DNA from: JBHELB01 sp041859045
GTDB taxonomy: Bacteria > Hydrogenedentota > Hydrogenedentia > Hydrogenedentales > SLHB01
Direction: 5' to 3'
DNA: 64,000 bases
NCBI GenBank assembly: GCA_041859045.1
Contig: JBHELB010000063.1
Span: forward strand, 1-64,000
Shown here: positions 8,462 through 18,010 of the stretch, piece by piece
Numbering within the stretch: position 1 is the first letter of the stretch
Layout: each line of letters begins with the position of its first letter
Made by a program: the position numbers and the translations under genes
Notes under the pieces: generated by a model
Told to the model about the DNA's origin: nothing
The model's input: the letters and a program-made list of their open reading frames with translations, nothing else
Database searches by the model: none

Positions 8462-9233
8462 CGAGATATGTGCCCACAAGCGTTCCGAAGTGGACGCCCG
8501 CAAACGCGTGGTTTCGCTGGAGAAGGTCCAGGAACGATTGGCGCTGGCGCGTCCGCCGCGGGATTTTCGCGGGGCGCTGCGCGCGCCGGGGATTAGCCTG
8601 ATCGCCGAGGTGAAAAAGGCCTCGCCGAGCAAGGGCGTGTTGCTGGAGGGCGTTCCCCCGGTTGAGATCGCGGGCCTGTACGAACAGGGCGGGGCAAGTG
8701 CAATCTCCGTGTTGACGGACGCCCGCTACTTCAAGGGATGCCTTGAAGACTTGGTTTCGGTGCAACAGGCCGTCGGATTGCCGGTGTTGCGCAAGGAATT
8801 CATTATCGATCCCTACCAGATCTACGAGGCGCGGGCGGCGAACGCCGACGCGATCCTGCTGATCGTCAAGTGCCTGAGCGATGGAGAGTTAAGCGAGTTT
8901 ATGGCGTTGGCCAAAGAACTCGGTCTCGCCTGTCTGGTCGAAACCCACGACGCCCCGGAGATTGAGCGAGCGCTGGCGCTGGGCGCGCACATTATTGGGA
9001 TCAACAACCGTGATCTGAATACGTTCGATGTGGACTTGACCACCACGCTGAAGTTGAAGAAGATAGTCCCTGGTGGCCATGTACTTGTCAGCGAAAGCGG
9101 CATTCACACCCGTGATCATGTCAAACTCCTTGAAGACGGGGGGGTGGACGCGATCTTGGTCGGAGAGGCGCTCGTGACAAGTGGCAACATCGTTCAGAAG
9201 ATCAGGGAACTGCTGGGCAGTGACCAGAGTTAA
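8451..9233 (+). CDS. trpC: Indole-3-glycerol phosphate synthase
   Basis: TrpC (260 residues) closes the carboxyphenylamino-deoxyribulose phosphate ring to give indole-3-glycerol phosphate. The TIM barrel has the expected signatures: LIAEVKKASPSKG (with catalytic Lys), VLTDARYFKG, VLRKEFIIDPYQI, LVETHD, IIGINNRDL and VSESGI. It is a stand-alone enzyme, not the TrpC-TrpF fusion of enterobacteria. The ATG lies inside the end of trpD, and its own end overlaps trpF by 14 nt. Confidence 0.97.
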   Translation: MILDEICAHKRSEVDARKRVVSLEKVQERLALARPPRDFRGALRAPGISLIAEVKKASPSKGVLLEGVPPVEIAGLYEQGGASAISVLTDARYFKGCLEDLVSVQQAVGLPVLRKEFIIDPYQIYEARAANADAILLIVKCLSDGELSEFMALAKELGLACLVETHDAPEIERALALGAHIIGINNRDLNTFDVDLTTTLKLKKIVPGGHVLVSESGIHTRDHVKLLEDGGVDAILVGEALVTSGNIVQKIRELLGSDQS

Positions 9234-9849
9234 GATCTGCGGAATCACCTGTGCAGAGGATGCGCGGGAGGCCTGCGCGGCGGGCGCGGACGCGCTGGGG
9301 TTTAACTTCGCCGAAGAAGCCAAGGCGCGTGGGCGCTACATCGCGCCGGAGGAGGCACGGAGATTAGCGGGTGAGCTGCCGCCTTTTGTATCGGCGGTGG
9401 CGGTGATGGTGAATCCGGCGGAGGCCGAGGTCGAGGCGGTGCTCCGCTTTTGCGACTGGGTTCAGTTGCACGGCGAAGAGACGCCGGAATTCTGCGGCCG
9501 CTTTCCCGGGCGCGTGCTGAAGGCGTTTCGCGCGCACGAGGGATTCGACCCGCGCGAGATGCTGAAGTATCCGGCAGCGGCGTACTTGCTCGATGCGTAC
9601 GTTCCCGGGGCGCGCGGCGGCACAGGCCGGACTTGCGACTGGGAACTGGCTCGGGCCGCGGTGGAACTGGGCGTTCCGTTGATATTGGCCGGCGGATTGA
9701 CGCCGGAGAATGTGGCCGAGGCGGTGCGCCGTGTGCAGCCGTTTGCGGTGGACGTGGCGGGGGGCGTCGAATCGACGCCGGGCCGCAAGGACGTGAGGAG
9801 AATGCGCGACTTTGTGCGATACGCCAAGACAAGCCTACCAACAACCTGA
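9220..9849 (+). CDS. trpF: Phosphoribosylanthranilate isomerase
   Basis: TrpF (209 residues) carries out the Amadori rearrangement of phosphoribosylanthranilate. I place the start at GTG 9220, so that the chain opens VTRVKICGIT, the family's canonical N-terminus with the catalytic Cys; a longer in-frame reading to 9181 would add residues with no family counterpart. Further motifs are ALGFNF, VQLHGEE, LLDAYVPGARGGTGRTCDW (catalytic Asp region) and LAGGLTPENV. It overlaps trpC by 14 nt and trpB by 38 nt. Confidence 0.95.
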   Translation: MTRVKICGITCAEDAREACAAGADALGFNFAEEAKARGRYIAPEEARRLAGELPPFVSAVAVMVNPAEAEVEAVLRFCDWVQLHGEETPEFCGRFPGRVLKAFRAHEGFDPREMLKYPAAAYLLDAYVPGARGGTGRTCDWELARAAVELGVPLILAGGLTPENVAEAVRRVQPFAVDVAGGVESTPGRKDVRRMRDFVRYAKTSLPTT

Positions 9850-11035
9850 TGCGAATGGGCGCTACGGCCCTTACGGGGGACGCTACGTTCCTGAGACGCT
9901 GATGCCGGCGCTGCTCGAACTCGAGCAGGCGTTTTACGCGAGCCGGACCGACGCGGCGTTTCAAGAGGCGCTACGCGATTACCAGCGGACCTATGTGGGG
10001 CGGCCTACGCCGCTGTATTTCGCCCGGCGCTTAACCGAGCGTTTGGGCGGCGCGCGGGTCTACCTGAAGCGCGAAGACCTTGCGCATACCGGCGCACACA
10101 AGATCAACAATGCGCTTGGCCAGGTGCTGCTGGCTAAACGGATGGGCAAGCGGCGCATCATCGCCGAGACCGGCGCGGGACAGCACGGCGTCGCCACGGC
10201 GACGGCATCGGCGCTGCTTGGTCTCGAGTGCGACGTGTACATGGGTACGGACGACATCGAGCGGCAGAAACTAAACGTGTTTCGCATGCGGCTGTTGGGT
10301 TCGCGCGTGATACCGGTTAGTTCCGGGACGCGCACGCTTAAGGACGCAATCAACGAAGCCTTGCGCGATTGGGTGACGAACGTCGCGCATACCCATTATT
10401 GCCTGGGGACGGTGGAAGGCCCTCACCCGTTCCCGCTGATCTGTCGCGAATACCAGAGTATCATCGGCCGCGAGGCGAAAGCGCAGTTGCTCGAATGCGA
10501 GGGGCGTTTGCCGAACGTGTTGATTGCGTGCGTGGGCGGCGGCAGCAACGCGATGGGGTTGTTCCACGAGTTCATTCCCGAGGCTAGCGTACGCATGATC
10601 GGCGTCGAGGCCGGCGGTTTTGGCCCGGAGACCGGAAAACACGCGGCGCGGTTCGCGGGCGGCGTGCAGGGCACGCTGCATGGGGCAATGAGCTATGTGT
10701 TGCAGGATGACAACGGCCAGATTTTGGGTACGCACAGCGTGTCGGCGGGGCTAGACTACGCGAGCGTTGGTCCAGAGCACGCGTATCTGCGCAGTATTGG
10801 CCGCGCTGAGTACACCTATGCGACGGATCAGGAGGCGCTGGACGCGTTCCGGCTTCTGGCGCAGATCGAGGGGATCATTCCCGCCCTCGAGAGTGCCCAT
10901 GCAGTGGCGTATGCCTGCAAACTCGTGCCCACGCTGAATCCGAATGACGTGGTGATAGTCAATCTTTCCGGCCGCGGCGACAAAGATGTGCAGCAGGCCG
11001 CTAAATTCATTCTCGCGGAGGAAGATATTCCGTGA
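9812..11035 (+). CDS. trpB: Tryptophan synthase beta chain
   Basis: TrpB (407 residues) condenses indole with serine using PLP. The opening DANGRYGPYGGRYVPETLM is typical. HTGAHKINNALGQ holds the Schiff-base Lys (about K97), ETGAGQHGVATA and GGGSNAMG bind the substrate and cofactor phosphate, and LSGRGDKD closes the chain. Translation most likely begins at TTG 9812 within trpF, since no in-frame ATG precedes the conserved region. It overlaps trpA by four bases (GTGA), a classic coupled junction for the alpha-beta complex. Confidence 0.97.
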   Translation: MCDTPRQAYQQPDANGRYGPYGGRYVPETLMPALLELEQAFYASRTDAAFQEALRDYQRTYVGRPTPLYFARRLTERLGGARVYLKREDLAHTGAHKINNALGQVLLAKRMGKRRIIAETGAGQHGVATATASALLGLECDVYMGTDDIERQKLNVFRMRLLGSRVIPVSSGTRTLKDAINEALRDWVTNVAHTHYCLGTVEGPHPFPLICREYQSIIGREAKAQLLECEGRLPNVLIACVGGGSNAMGLFHEFIPEASVRMIGVEAGGFGPETGKHAARFAGGVQGTLHGAMSYVLQDDNGQILGTHSVSAGLDYASVGPEHAYLRSIGRAEYTYATDQEALDAFRLLAQIEGIIPALESAHAVAYACKLVPTLNPNDVVIVNLSGRGDKDVQQAAKFILAEEDIP

Positions 11036-11850
11036 ACCGTATTGAACGACGATTTACAGATCTCGCACGCAAAGGCGAACCGGCGTTTGTCGCATACCTT
11101 ACCGCGGGCGACCCAAGCTTGGACGCGACGGCGGAGTTCATTCTCGAGCTTGAACGCGCGGGCGTCGATGTCATTGAGTGCGGCGTGCCCTTCTCCGATC
11201 CCGTGGCCGACGGCGTCGTAATTCAGGCGGCGGCGCAGCGCGCATTGGAGCGCGGCGCTACTTTGCTTAAGATTCTGGAGATGATTCGCGGTCTCCGCGC
11301 GAAGACGGAAGTGCCGATCTTGTTGTTCACGTATTTCAATCCAGTGTATGCCTATGGCATCGAGCGTTTCGCGCGCGACGCGCAGGCGGCGGGCGTCGAC
11401 GGCGTACTGACGGTGGACCTCCCCCCAGAAGAGGCGGACGAATACAAGCGGTGTCTCGATGAGCAGCACCTGGCGACCGTGTTTCTTGTTGCGCCTAATA
11501 CACCGCCTGATCGCATTGAACGGATTGCGCGGCTTTCGACCGGTTTCGTCTATTACGTGTCGCGTACGGGCGTTACCGGCGTGCGTAGCGACATCGAAGC
11601 GTCGGTGCATGACATGGTGAGCGAGATTCGCCGCCACACCAACAAGCCCATCGCGGTTGGCTTCGGCATTTCGACGCCCGAGCAGGCGGCGGAAGTGGGC
11701 GGATACGCCAATGGCGTTGTGGTGGGCAGTGCGCTGGTGCGTCTCATCGGTGAAGTAGGGGACTCGCCCGACGCCGCCGCTCAGTTGGGGGACTTTGCCC
11801 GATCGTTGGTGGCCGCCGCGAAACAGGCCGGACCGAAGGCCGCGGAGTGA
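11032..11850 (+). CDS. trpA: Tryptophan synthase alpha chain
   Basis: TrpA (272 residues) splits indole-3-glycerol phosphate and channels indole to TrpB. The TIM barrel shows AYLTAGDPS, VIECGVPFSDPVADG with the catalytic Glu, the catalytic-Asp loop DGVLTVDLPPEE, YYVSRTGVTG and the phosphate-binding GFGISTPEQA. The GTG start overlaps the stop of trpB. Its own stop overlaps the pmbA start by four bases, tying a non-tryptophan gene into the operon. Confidence 0.97.
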   Translation: MNRIERRFTDLARKGEPAFVAYLTAGDPSLDATAEFILELERAGVDVIECGVPFSDPVADGVVIQAAAQRALERGATLLKILEMIRGLRAKTEVPILLFTYFNPVYAYGIERFARDAQAAGVDGVLTVDLPPEEADEYKRCLDEQHLATVFLVAPNTPPDRIERIARLSTGFVYYVSRTGVTGVRSDIEASVHDMVSEIRRHTNKPIAVGFGISTPEQAAEVGGYANGVVVGSALVRLIGEVGDSPDAAAQLGDFARSLVAAAKQAGPKAAE

Positions 11851-13193
11851 ACCCGCAACGTCTCGAGATCGCCCTGGCTTGCGCGGAGCGGTTGGGGGCG
11901 ACCGCCGCCGAGATCTTCGGACTGCGCGAGAACGATCTTACTATCCAAGTCTCCAAAGGCGAAGTCGAGAACTTGAGCGTGGCCGAGTCGATCGGCGTAG
12001 GCGCTCGGGTTTTCACGCGCGACCATCAAGTAGGCTTTGCCTACACCACACAGCTCGATAAACTCGACGATGTCGTTGAGGCGGCTTGGAACAACGCGCG
12101 TCAAAACACGCCTGATGCTCACAACATTCTTCCCGATGTAGGGGATACTTCCGAAGACGATTGGACGGTCGACGCACCAGATGCGTTCTCGCGCGTGCCG
12201 ATAGAGGAGAAGGTCGCGCTTGCACGACGGCTGGAGTCACAGGTACTTGCCGCCGATGCGCGGATTGAGAGCGTTCCCCAGGCTTCCTACGGCGAAGGCG
12301 CGTACGAATGTGCGCTCGTGAATTCGCGGGGACTGCGCCGTTGGTTTCGTTCGGCAGCAGGGAGTTGCTCCGTTTCCGCCAAAGCTGCCGTTGCCGGTCA
12401 CGATCCCGAATCCGGCTGGGAGTTTTCCTTTGGTCGGCGTCTTGGTGCGCTGAACGTCGAGGAAACGGCGGCAGGATGTGTCGAAAAGGCGCTTCGTAAG
12501 TTGGGGGGCGAGCCCTGCGCAACGGGAATGACCCCGATCGTTTTGGATCGTTATGTTGTGGTGCAGTTCCTTGGCCTGCTGGGCGCGTCGTTGCGCGCGG
12601 ACAGCGTGCTCAAGGGCAAGTCAATGTATGCTGGGCGCGTGGGGGAGCCGATTGCGGCGGAATGCGTGGATTTGTTCGATCAGAACGACCACGCTGATGC
12701 CATGAGCCGCTGGCCGTTTGATGCCGAAGGCGTCGCCGCGCAGACGACTTCTTTGATTTCCAACGGTGTGCTTCGCGGCTACCTGCATGACGCCTATACT
12801 GCCCATCGGATGGGTGTCGCGTCGACTGCAAACGCTGTCCGCGGCGGGTTTCGCTCGACGCCGGAAGTGGGGATGACGACCTGCTGGCTTAAGGCGGGCG
12901 CGTACTCACCGGAAGAGCTGTTTCGCCAGGTGGGCGATGGGCTTTGGGTGACAGACGTGATAGGCATGCATACGGCGAATGCGATCACCGGCGATTTCAG
13001 CGTGGGCGTCGAGGGCTGCTTGATCCGTAACGGGGCGTTGGACCGTCCCGTTCGCGGCGCGACGATGGCGGGCAATCTCAAAGACGTTCTTGTGGATGTG
13101 CAGGCGATTGGCAACGATCTCCGTTTTTTCTGGTCCGGTGGTGCTGCCTCGCTACGGCTTGGCGGGTTGATGATTAGCGGGGTTTCTCGGTAG
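11847..13193 (+). CDS. pmbA: TldE/PmbA family metallopeptidase subunit
   Basis: This 448-residue protein belongs to the TldD/PmbA (U62) family, whose two-subunit protease processes microcin-type peptides and degrades unfolded peptides in the cytoplasm. Family traits are GLRENDLTIQVSKGEVEN near residue 25, followed by ESIGVGARVF, VALARRLE, the central GKSMYAGRVGEPIA, and FSVGVEGCLIRNG toward the end. The HExxxH metal site found in TldD is absent, so this is the PmbA/TldE-like subunit. No tldD is in the window. GTG start overlapping trpA by four bases places it as the last gene of the trp operon, an unusual location. Confidence 0.88.
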   Translation: MNPQRLEIALACAERLGATAAEIFGLRENDLTIQVSKGEVENLSVAESIGVGARVFTRDHQVGFAYTTQLDKLDDVVEAAWNNARQNTPDAHNILPDVGDTSEDDWTVDAPDAFSRVPIEEKVALARRLESQVLAADARIESVPQASYGEGAYECALVNSRGLRRWFRSAAGSCSVSAKAAVAGHDPESGWEFSFGRRLGALNVEETAAGCVEKALRKLGGEPCATGMTPIVLDRYVVVQFLGLLGASLRADSVLKGKSMYAGRVGEPIAAECVDLFDQNDHADAMSRWPFDAEGVAAQTTSLISNGVLRGYLHDAYTAHRMGVASTANAVRGGFRSTPEVGMTTCWLKAGAYSPEELFRQVGDGLWVTDVIGMHTANAITGDFSVGVEGCLIRNGALDRPVRGATMAGNLKDVLVDVQAIGNDLRFFWSGGAASLRLGGLMISGVSR

Positions 13194-13312
13194 CTAGGGC
13201 GTTTTGAGTAAAAGTGTAGCCACTTGGCGTTACGCATTTTACGGAATGCGCGTGCGTTGGCCAGAAAGAAGTGGGCACGCCATTTTTTGAAATGCGTTAG
13301 GGGACAAAATAG

Positions 13313-14164
13313 ATGGAAACGCAGGTGCTGGATACGGTGTTGGCGGTCTTTTCCTTCGTGCTAGGGGGAATGGTCGGCAGTTTTCTCAACGTGTGTGTGT
13401 ACCGCTTGCCGCGCAACGAGTCGGTGGTGAAGCCGCGTTCGCATTGCCCGCAGTGCGGAACGCTGATCGCCTGGTACGACAATATGCCCGTGGTGAGTTG
13501 GCTGCTGTTGGGTGCGAAATGCCGACACTGTTCGAAGTCGATCAGTTGGCAGTACCCCGTGGTCGAAGCGATCACCGCGTTGCTGTTTTTCCTTGTGTAC
13601 TGGCGCTTCGGCATGACCCTGGCCACGCCCGTGTACATGTTGCTCGCCGCGGGGTTGGTGCTGTGCACTTTTGTTGACCTTACCGACTGGACCATCCCCA
13701 ACGAGATCACGATGCCGGGGATTCCTCTGGGCGTGTTGCTGAGTGTCGTCGCGACGTTCTATCCCGCCAGCGGCCTATACATCGAGGGGCCGTTCCAAGT
13801 GCCCATCTTCAATTCGCTTACCGGCCTCTTAGTGGGTGGCGGCAGTTTGTATCTTCTGGATCAACTCAGTTTGATGTTGCTCAAGAAGCGCGGCATGGGG
13901 TTTGGTGACGTCAAACTGTTGGCGATGCTGGGCGCGTTTTTGGGCCTGTATAACGTCTTTTTCATCATCATGGCGGCATCGGTACTGGGTAGTCTGGTCG
14001 GGATTCCGCTGGTGCTGTTGCGCAAGGGGCGTGGCGACGAAGAAGAGGCGCACTACTTCCCGTTTGGACCGTATTTGTGCGTTGCAGGGCTGTTGGCGAT
14101 GTATTTAGGGCCTCAGGTCATTGAATTCTATAGCGATTTCACAACGCCTGCTTCGTTGATGTAG
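13313..14164 (+). CDS. Prepilin peptidase / N-methyltransferase (A24 family)
   Basis: A 283-residue inner-membrane aspartic protease that cleaves and methylates type IV pilins and pseudopilins. The N-terminal domain has the GSFLNVCVYRLP opening and the zinc pairs CPQC...CRHC of the methyltransferase part. The catalytic aspartates are Asp122 (in DLTDWTIPNE) and Asp199 (GFGDVKL). Several membrane helices follow the usual layout. ATG 13313 follows AGGGGAC. A substrate is in the window: the pseudopilin at 23.0-23.9 kb with its FTLIE processing site. The gene itself stands alone, away from any pilus operon. Confidence 0.95.
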   Translation: METQVLDTVLAVFSFVLGGMVGSFLNVCVYRLPRNESVVKPRSHCPQCGTLIAWYDNMPVVSWLLLGAKCRHCSKSISWQYPVVEAITALLFFLVYWRFGMTLATPVYMLLAAGLVLCTFVDLTDWTIPNEITMPGIPLGVLLSVVATFYPASGLYIEGPFQVPIFNSLTGLLVGGGSLYLLDQLSLMLLKKRGMGFGDVKLLAMLGAFLGLYNVFFIIMAASVLGSLVGIPLVLLRKGRGDEEEAHYFPFGPYLCVAGLLAMYLGPQVIEFYSDFTTPASLM

Positions 14165-14182
14165 GCATAAAGGGGGCTTGGG

Positions 14183-17014
14183 ATGGCTATCACGGCAAGG
14201 TGGATTTGGCGCAAGCAGGCCGAGGAAAACCCCTACAACCAGACCGTTCGCGCGCGGCGCGCATTTGTTTTGCCGTCTGTCGCGCGCAAGGCCGAACTTA
14301 TCATCACAGCAGATAGTTACTATCGCCTCCATGTGAACGGCGAGTGGGTGAATGATGGTCCGGGGCGCAGTTGGCCGGAGCATTACGAGTACGACGTGAT
14401 CGACATCGCGCCCTATTTGCGCGCGGGCAAGAATGAGATCGAGGTGATTGCCCGCTATTTCGGTGCGGGCACGTTTCACCAGGTGCCGAAGCGCGCGGGC
14501 CTTCTCGTTCAGCTCGATGTAACACCGCTCAAAGGCCGCGCCGTGCGTGTGATCTCCGACGAATCGTGGGAGGTGGCGGACGCCACAGAGTGGAACCGCT
14601 GGACGCCAAAGGTAAGCATCCAGATGGAGCCTTGGGAAATGTACGATGCGCGGCGCGAAGGCGCGGCGCGTTTCACGAAGGCCCAGGTCGTTTGCGCAGC
14701 GGACAAAGGACCTTGGAAAGATCTACAGCCGCGTACAAGCCGCTTGTTAACGCGCGTGCCCATGCCGTCGCAACGCATGCATTCTGCATCTGTGGTTGCG
14801 TTTCCCGACGTTGGCCCGACATTCTTGCTCGCGCAGATGCTGCACCCCGGTCTGATCGAGGCGAACTATTCCGTGAGCATGTCGCATGCGCTCGCGACTG
14901 TGGTGATCAGCAAGACCGCGCGCAAGGCGCGCTTCGAGTTTCCTTTTCATGACGTAACGGTGAACGGAAAGCCAGGCAAAGACAACGTCTTCGCGCTCAA
15001 AGCCGGACGCAATTTCCTGTTGGCGTGCTATCGTCCCGTCTGCGGACACGACAAGGATACGCATATTCGCTACATGGAGCGCGAGGGGCTCACTCTCGAA
15101 AATCCGCTCGGAAAGCGTGCCGCAACGCCGTGGTGTTATGTGCCCGCAACCGATCCGCTGTACGTCTCGGACGACATGGTCTTCATCAACCAGCGCGACC
15201 CGAAGCGCGAACGCGCGGAACGGGAGTGTCGCGCGGCGCTCACGGCTCTGGCGGAGACGGCGCTGGACGAATCGTCGTTTCTGCGTTTCGTGGGCAAGAG
15301 AGCCAAGGCGGTAGCGCCGGAGCATCTGGTGTTCGAGGATGCCTCGTTGCTGGTTGGCGCCCGGCGTCCAATTGCCGATGCGTCCGCGTTGGTGGAGGCG
15401 CCCGACGCGTTGATGCATGACAACGCCGCGTGCACGGTCGTGTCGCCTGCGGCCGATGGCGATATTGAGCTTCTCTATGACCTCGGTGTGCAGACGGTTG
15501 GGTACTACTCTATCGACCTTGTGGCCGATGAGGGGACTGTGGTGGATGTTTTCAGTTTCGAATACATCAACCAGGCGGGAGAACTCCAACTTACCTGGGG
15601 TAATCGAAACGGAATGCGTTATGTCTGCAAGCAGGGACGCAATACGTTTACCTCGTTGCGCCGCAGAGCGGGGCGGTACTTGTTTGTAATCCTGAGGAAT
15701 ATGCGCGGGCCTGTGCGTATTCGAAAAGTCGAAGCGATCGAATCGACCTATCCGGTTTCGCACGAGGGACGTTTTGCGTGCAGCGACAAATCGCTCGACC
15801 GCGTGTGGGAAATGAGCGAGCGCACGCTCAAGCTTTGCATGGAAGACACCTTTACCGACTGTCCGCTCTATGAGCAAACCCTCTGGGTGGGCGATGCGCG
15901 CAATGAGGCGATGTTTGCGCTGCATACCTTCGGGGCGACGGACCTTGCGAAGCGTTGCGCGGAGATTGCAGGGCAATCGGTCGAACGCTATCCCATGGTG
16001 GGATGTCAGGTGCCTTCCACGTGGGACTGCATCCTCCCCGCATGGAGTTTTCTGTGGGGTATTTCGCTGTGGGACTATTACTTTTTCACGGGCGACAAGG
16101 CGTTTATTCGCAAGATGTGGCCGTATGCGAAAAAGAACCTGCGCGAGGCGCAGAAACGTTGTACGCACCGTGGGTTGTTTAGTGCGCCCTATTGGAACTT
16201 GCTTGAGTGGAGCACCATTGACGATCAACACAAGACGGTTACTCATAACGGCATGTTGCTGGTGGGGGCCATTGATGCGGCGCATGCCTGCGCGAAAGTC
16301 CTTGGCGACAAGACGTCCATAGCGTGGCTCAAGAAATTTCGCGCGCAGCAAGTGAAGGCGCTCAACGCGCTGTGGGATTCGAAGAAGAAGTCTTATTTGG
16401 ATTCCGTGAATGACGCGGACATACCAAGCGCCCATACCTCGCAACACAATAACTTCCTCTCGATTCTCCACAACGTGGTGGAGAAGAAAAACTATCGTGC
16501 GGCGCTGCAGAATTCGATCGCGCCTCCCGAAGGAATGACGCGGGTGGCGTCGGGTTTTGCGAGCATGTTCCATTACGAGGCCCTCGATAAGGCGGGCGAA
16601 TCGGAAGCAATTCTCGATTCAATCCGCGAAGAGTACCGCACCATGCTTGAGGCTGACGCCACGACGGTATGGGAGGTGTTTCCAACGAGTTTGGCGCGTC
16701 CAGGAGGCTTTCCGACACGCAGCCATTGCCACGCATGGTCGTCCGCGCCCGTTTACTTTCTGCCGCGCGTGATTCTGGGGATACGGCAAACCGCCGTGGC
16801 GGGCGAGGCCTACACGATTAGTCCGTGGCTCTCGAATCTCAAATACGCATCGGGGCGCGTCGTGGGCGCAATGGGCGGCGTCGAAGTGCACTGGGAGAAG
16901 AAGGGGCGCAAGATCGAAGTGAGCGCAAAGGCCGCCGCGGACGTGAAGCTTCGCTTCCAACGAAACGCGAGCATGGACGGTTTCAAGGTCCTGTTTAACG
17001 GAAAGGAAGTGTGA
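14183..17014 (+). CDS. GH78 alpha-L-rhamnosidase-like glycosidase
   Basis: A 943-residue enzyme with the alpha-L-rhamnosidase layout: N-terminal beta-sandwich carbohydrate-binding domains (YYRLHVNGEWVNDGPGR, about 50-66), then an (alpha/alpha)6 barrel. The active-site block DCPLYEQTLWVGDARNEA holds Asp559, Glu564 and Asp571, aligning with the D-E-D triad of the GH78 DCPxRExxGWxGD motif. The Arg of that motif is Tyr here, so specificity may differ from rhamnose. No signal peptide is visible, so it probably acts in the cytoplasm on imported oligosaccharides or glycosides. It is separated from the upstream peptidase gene by 18 nt and followed by a dehydrogenase at 6 nt. Confidence 0.85.
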   Translation: MAITARWIWRKQAEENPYNQTVRARRAFVLPSVARKAELIITADSYYRLHVNGEWVNDGPGRSWPEHYEYDVIDIAPYLRAGKNEIEVIARYFGAGTFHQVPKRAGLLVQLDVTPLKGRAVRVISDESWEVADATEWNRWTPKVSIQMEPWEMYDARREGAARFTKAQVVCAADKGPWKDLQPRTSRLLTRVPMPSQRMHSASVVAFPDVGPTFLLAQMLHPGLIEANYSVSMSHALATVVISKTARKARFEFPFHDVTVNGKPGKDNVFALKAGRNFLLACYRPVCGHDKDTHIRYMEREGLTLENPLGKRAATPWCYVPATDPLYVSDDMVFINQRDPKRERAERECRAALTALAETALDESSFLRFVGKRAKAVAPEHLVFEDASLLVGARRPIADASALVEAPDALMHDNAACTVVSPAADGDIELLYDLGVQTVGYYSIDLVADEGTVVDVFSFEYINQAGELQLTWGNRNGMRYVCKQGRNTFTSLRRRAGRYLFVILRNMRGPVRIRKVEAIESTYPVSHEGRFACSDKSLDRVWEMSERTLKLCMEDTFTDCPLYEQTLWVGDARNEAMFALHTFGATDLAKRCAEIAGQSVERYPMVGCQVPSTWDCILPAWSFLWGISLWDYYFFTGDKAFIRKMWPYAKKNLREAQKRCTHRGLFSAPYWNLLEWSTIDDQHKTVTHNGMLLVGAIDAAHACAKVLGDKTSIAWLKKFRAQQVKALNALWDSKKKSYLDSVNDADIPSAHTSQHNNFLSILHNVVEKKNYRAALQNSIAPPEGMTRVASGFASMFHYEALDKAGESEAILDSIREEYRTMLEADATTVWEVFPTSLARPGGFPTRSHCHAWSSAPVYFLPRVILGIRQTAVAGEAYTISPWLSNLKYASGRVVGAMGGVEVHWEKKGRKIEVSAKAAADVKLRFQRNASMDGFKVLFNGKEV

Positions 17015-17020
17015 TCGTCG

Positions 17021-18001
17021 ATGGCGGGCGAGGCGAAAGCAAGCAAGCGAGTCGTCATTCTCGATGGCGGCTACGGCGATTACCAAGCCGAGTGGGATTT
17101 GATCACCGGCGCGGGCTATCGCCTCGAAGTGTTTGAAGGAGACCGCCACGATCTCGACGGTAAGCTTGCGTTTGCGCGGGGCGCCGAGGGCGTATTCGTG
17201 CGGTGGAGCGAGTTTGGCGACTACGCGTTTGACCGCCTTCCGGGGCTGCGCTGTCTCGTGCGCTACGGCGTGGGGTACGACAACGTCGATCTTGCCGCGG
17301 CCACCGCGCATGGAGTGAAGGTTTGCAACGTTCAGGGCTATGCCAGTCACTCGGTATCGGATCACGCGTTGATGCTGATCCTCGCGTGTCAGCGCGGGCT
17401 GCTCATTGGCGCACGTTCGCTGCGTGAGATCTATAATCGCCCGCCGCGGACGGATATCCCCGAACTGAAGGACATGGTCCTGGGAATTGTCGGGCTTGGG
17501 CGCATCGGCGGGACCTTGTTCCGCAAGGCGCAGGGGCTTTTTAGAGAAGTCTGGGCGTTCGATCCCTATATTTCGAAAGCGCGATTTTCGGAACTCGGCG
17601 CGCGCGAGATGGCGTGGGACGCTCTGCTGAGCGAAAGCGACGTGATCAGCATTCACTGCAACCTGACAGATGAGACTCGCGGCATGTTTGATGCCGCAGC
17701 GCTTTCTCGGATGAAGCCCACTGCGATTCTTGTGAACACTGCGCGCGGCCCTGTGGTGGACGAAGACGCGCTGACGTCGGCGCTGGAAACGAACAAATTG
17801 TATGCCGCGGGTGTTGACGTGTACGACGACGAGCCGCCGCGCGAAAACCGCGATGCGCTGCTCGCGCACCCGCATTTTGTCGGCACGGGACACTACGCTT
17901 GGTTTTCCGTGCCCGCACACCTCGAACTTCAACGCCGGGCCGCGGAGAACATGGTGGCGATGCTTCAGGGAGAGACGCCCGAAGACTGTCTCAATCCGTA
18001 G
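17021..18001 (+). CDS. D-2-hydroxyacid dehydrogenase (phosphoglycerate dehydrogenase / CtBP-like)
   Basis: A 326-residue NAD-binding D-isomer dehydrogenase. It shows LVRYGVGYDNVDL, the Rossmann motif GIVGLGRIGGTLF (about 155), AILVNTARGPVVDE with the substrate-binding Arg, GVDVYDDEPP with the catalytic Glu, and TGHYAWFS with the catalytic His. It resembles the C-terminal-binding-protein subgroup more than serine-pathway SerA, and lacks an ACT domain. It starts six bases after the rhamnosidase-like gene, so a role in oxidising a sugar-derived acid is plausible but inferred. Only nine bases separate its stop from the convergent SGNH gene. Confidence 0.88.
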   Translation: MAGEAKASKRVVILDGGYGDYQAEWDLITGAGYRLEVFEGDRHDLDGKLAFARGAEGVFVRWSEFGDYAFDRLPGLRCLVRYGVGYDNVDLAAATAHGVKVCNVQGYASHSVSDHALMLILACQRGLLIGARSLREIYNRPPRTDIPELKDMVLGIVGLGRIGGTLFRKAQGLFREVWAFDPYISKARFSELGAREMAWDALLSESDVISIHCNLTDETRGMFDAAALSRMKPTAILVNTARGPVVDEDALTSALETNKLYAAGVDVYDDEPPRENRDALLAHPHFVGTGHYAWFSVPAHLELQRRAAENMVAMLQGETPEDCLNP

Positions 18002-18010
18002 GCCGTTCGC

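Noticed and set aside
14747..16573. Minus-strand open frame of 608 codons opposite the GH78 gene
   Set aside because: Arginine/histidine-rich composition and no recognisable domain; the + strand encodes the GH78 active-site motifs.
16619..17932. Minus-strand open frame of 437 codons
   Set aside because: Spans two + strand genes and has the composition of an antisense shadow.
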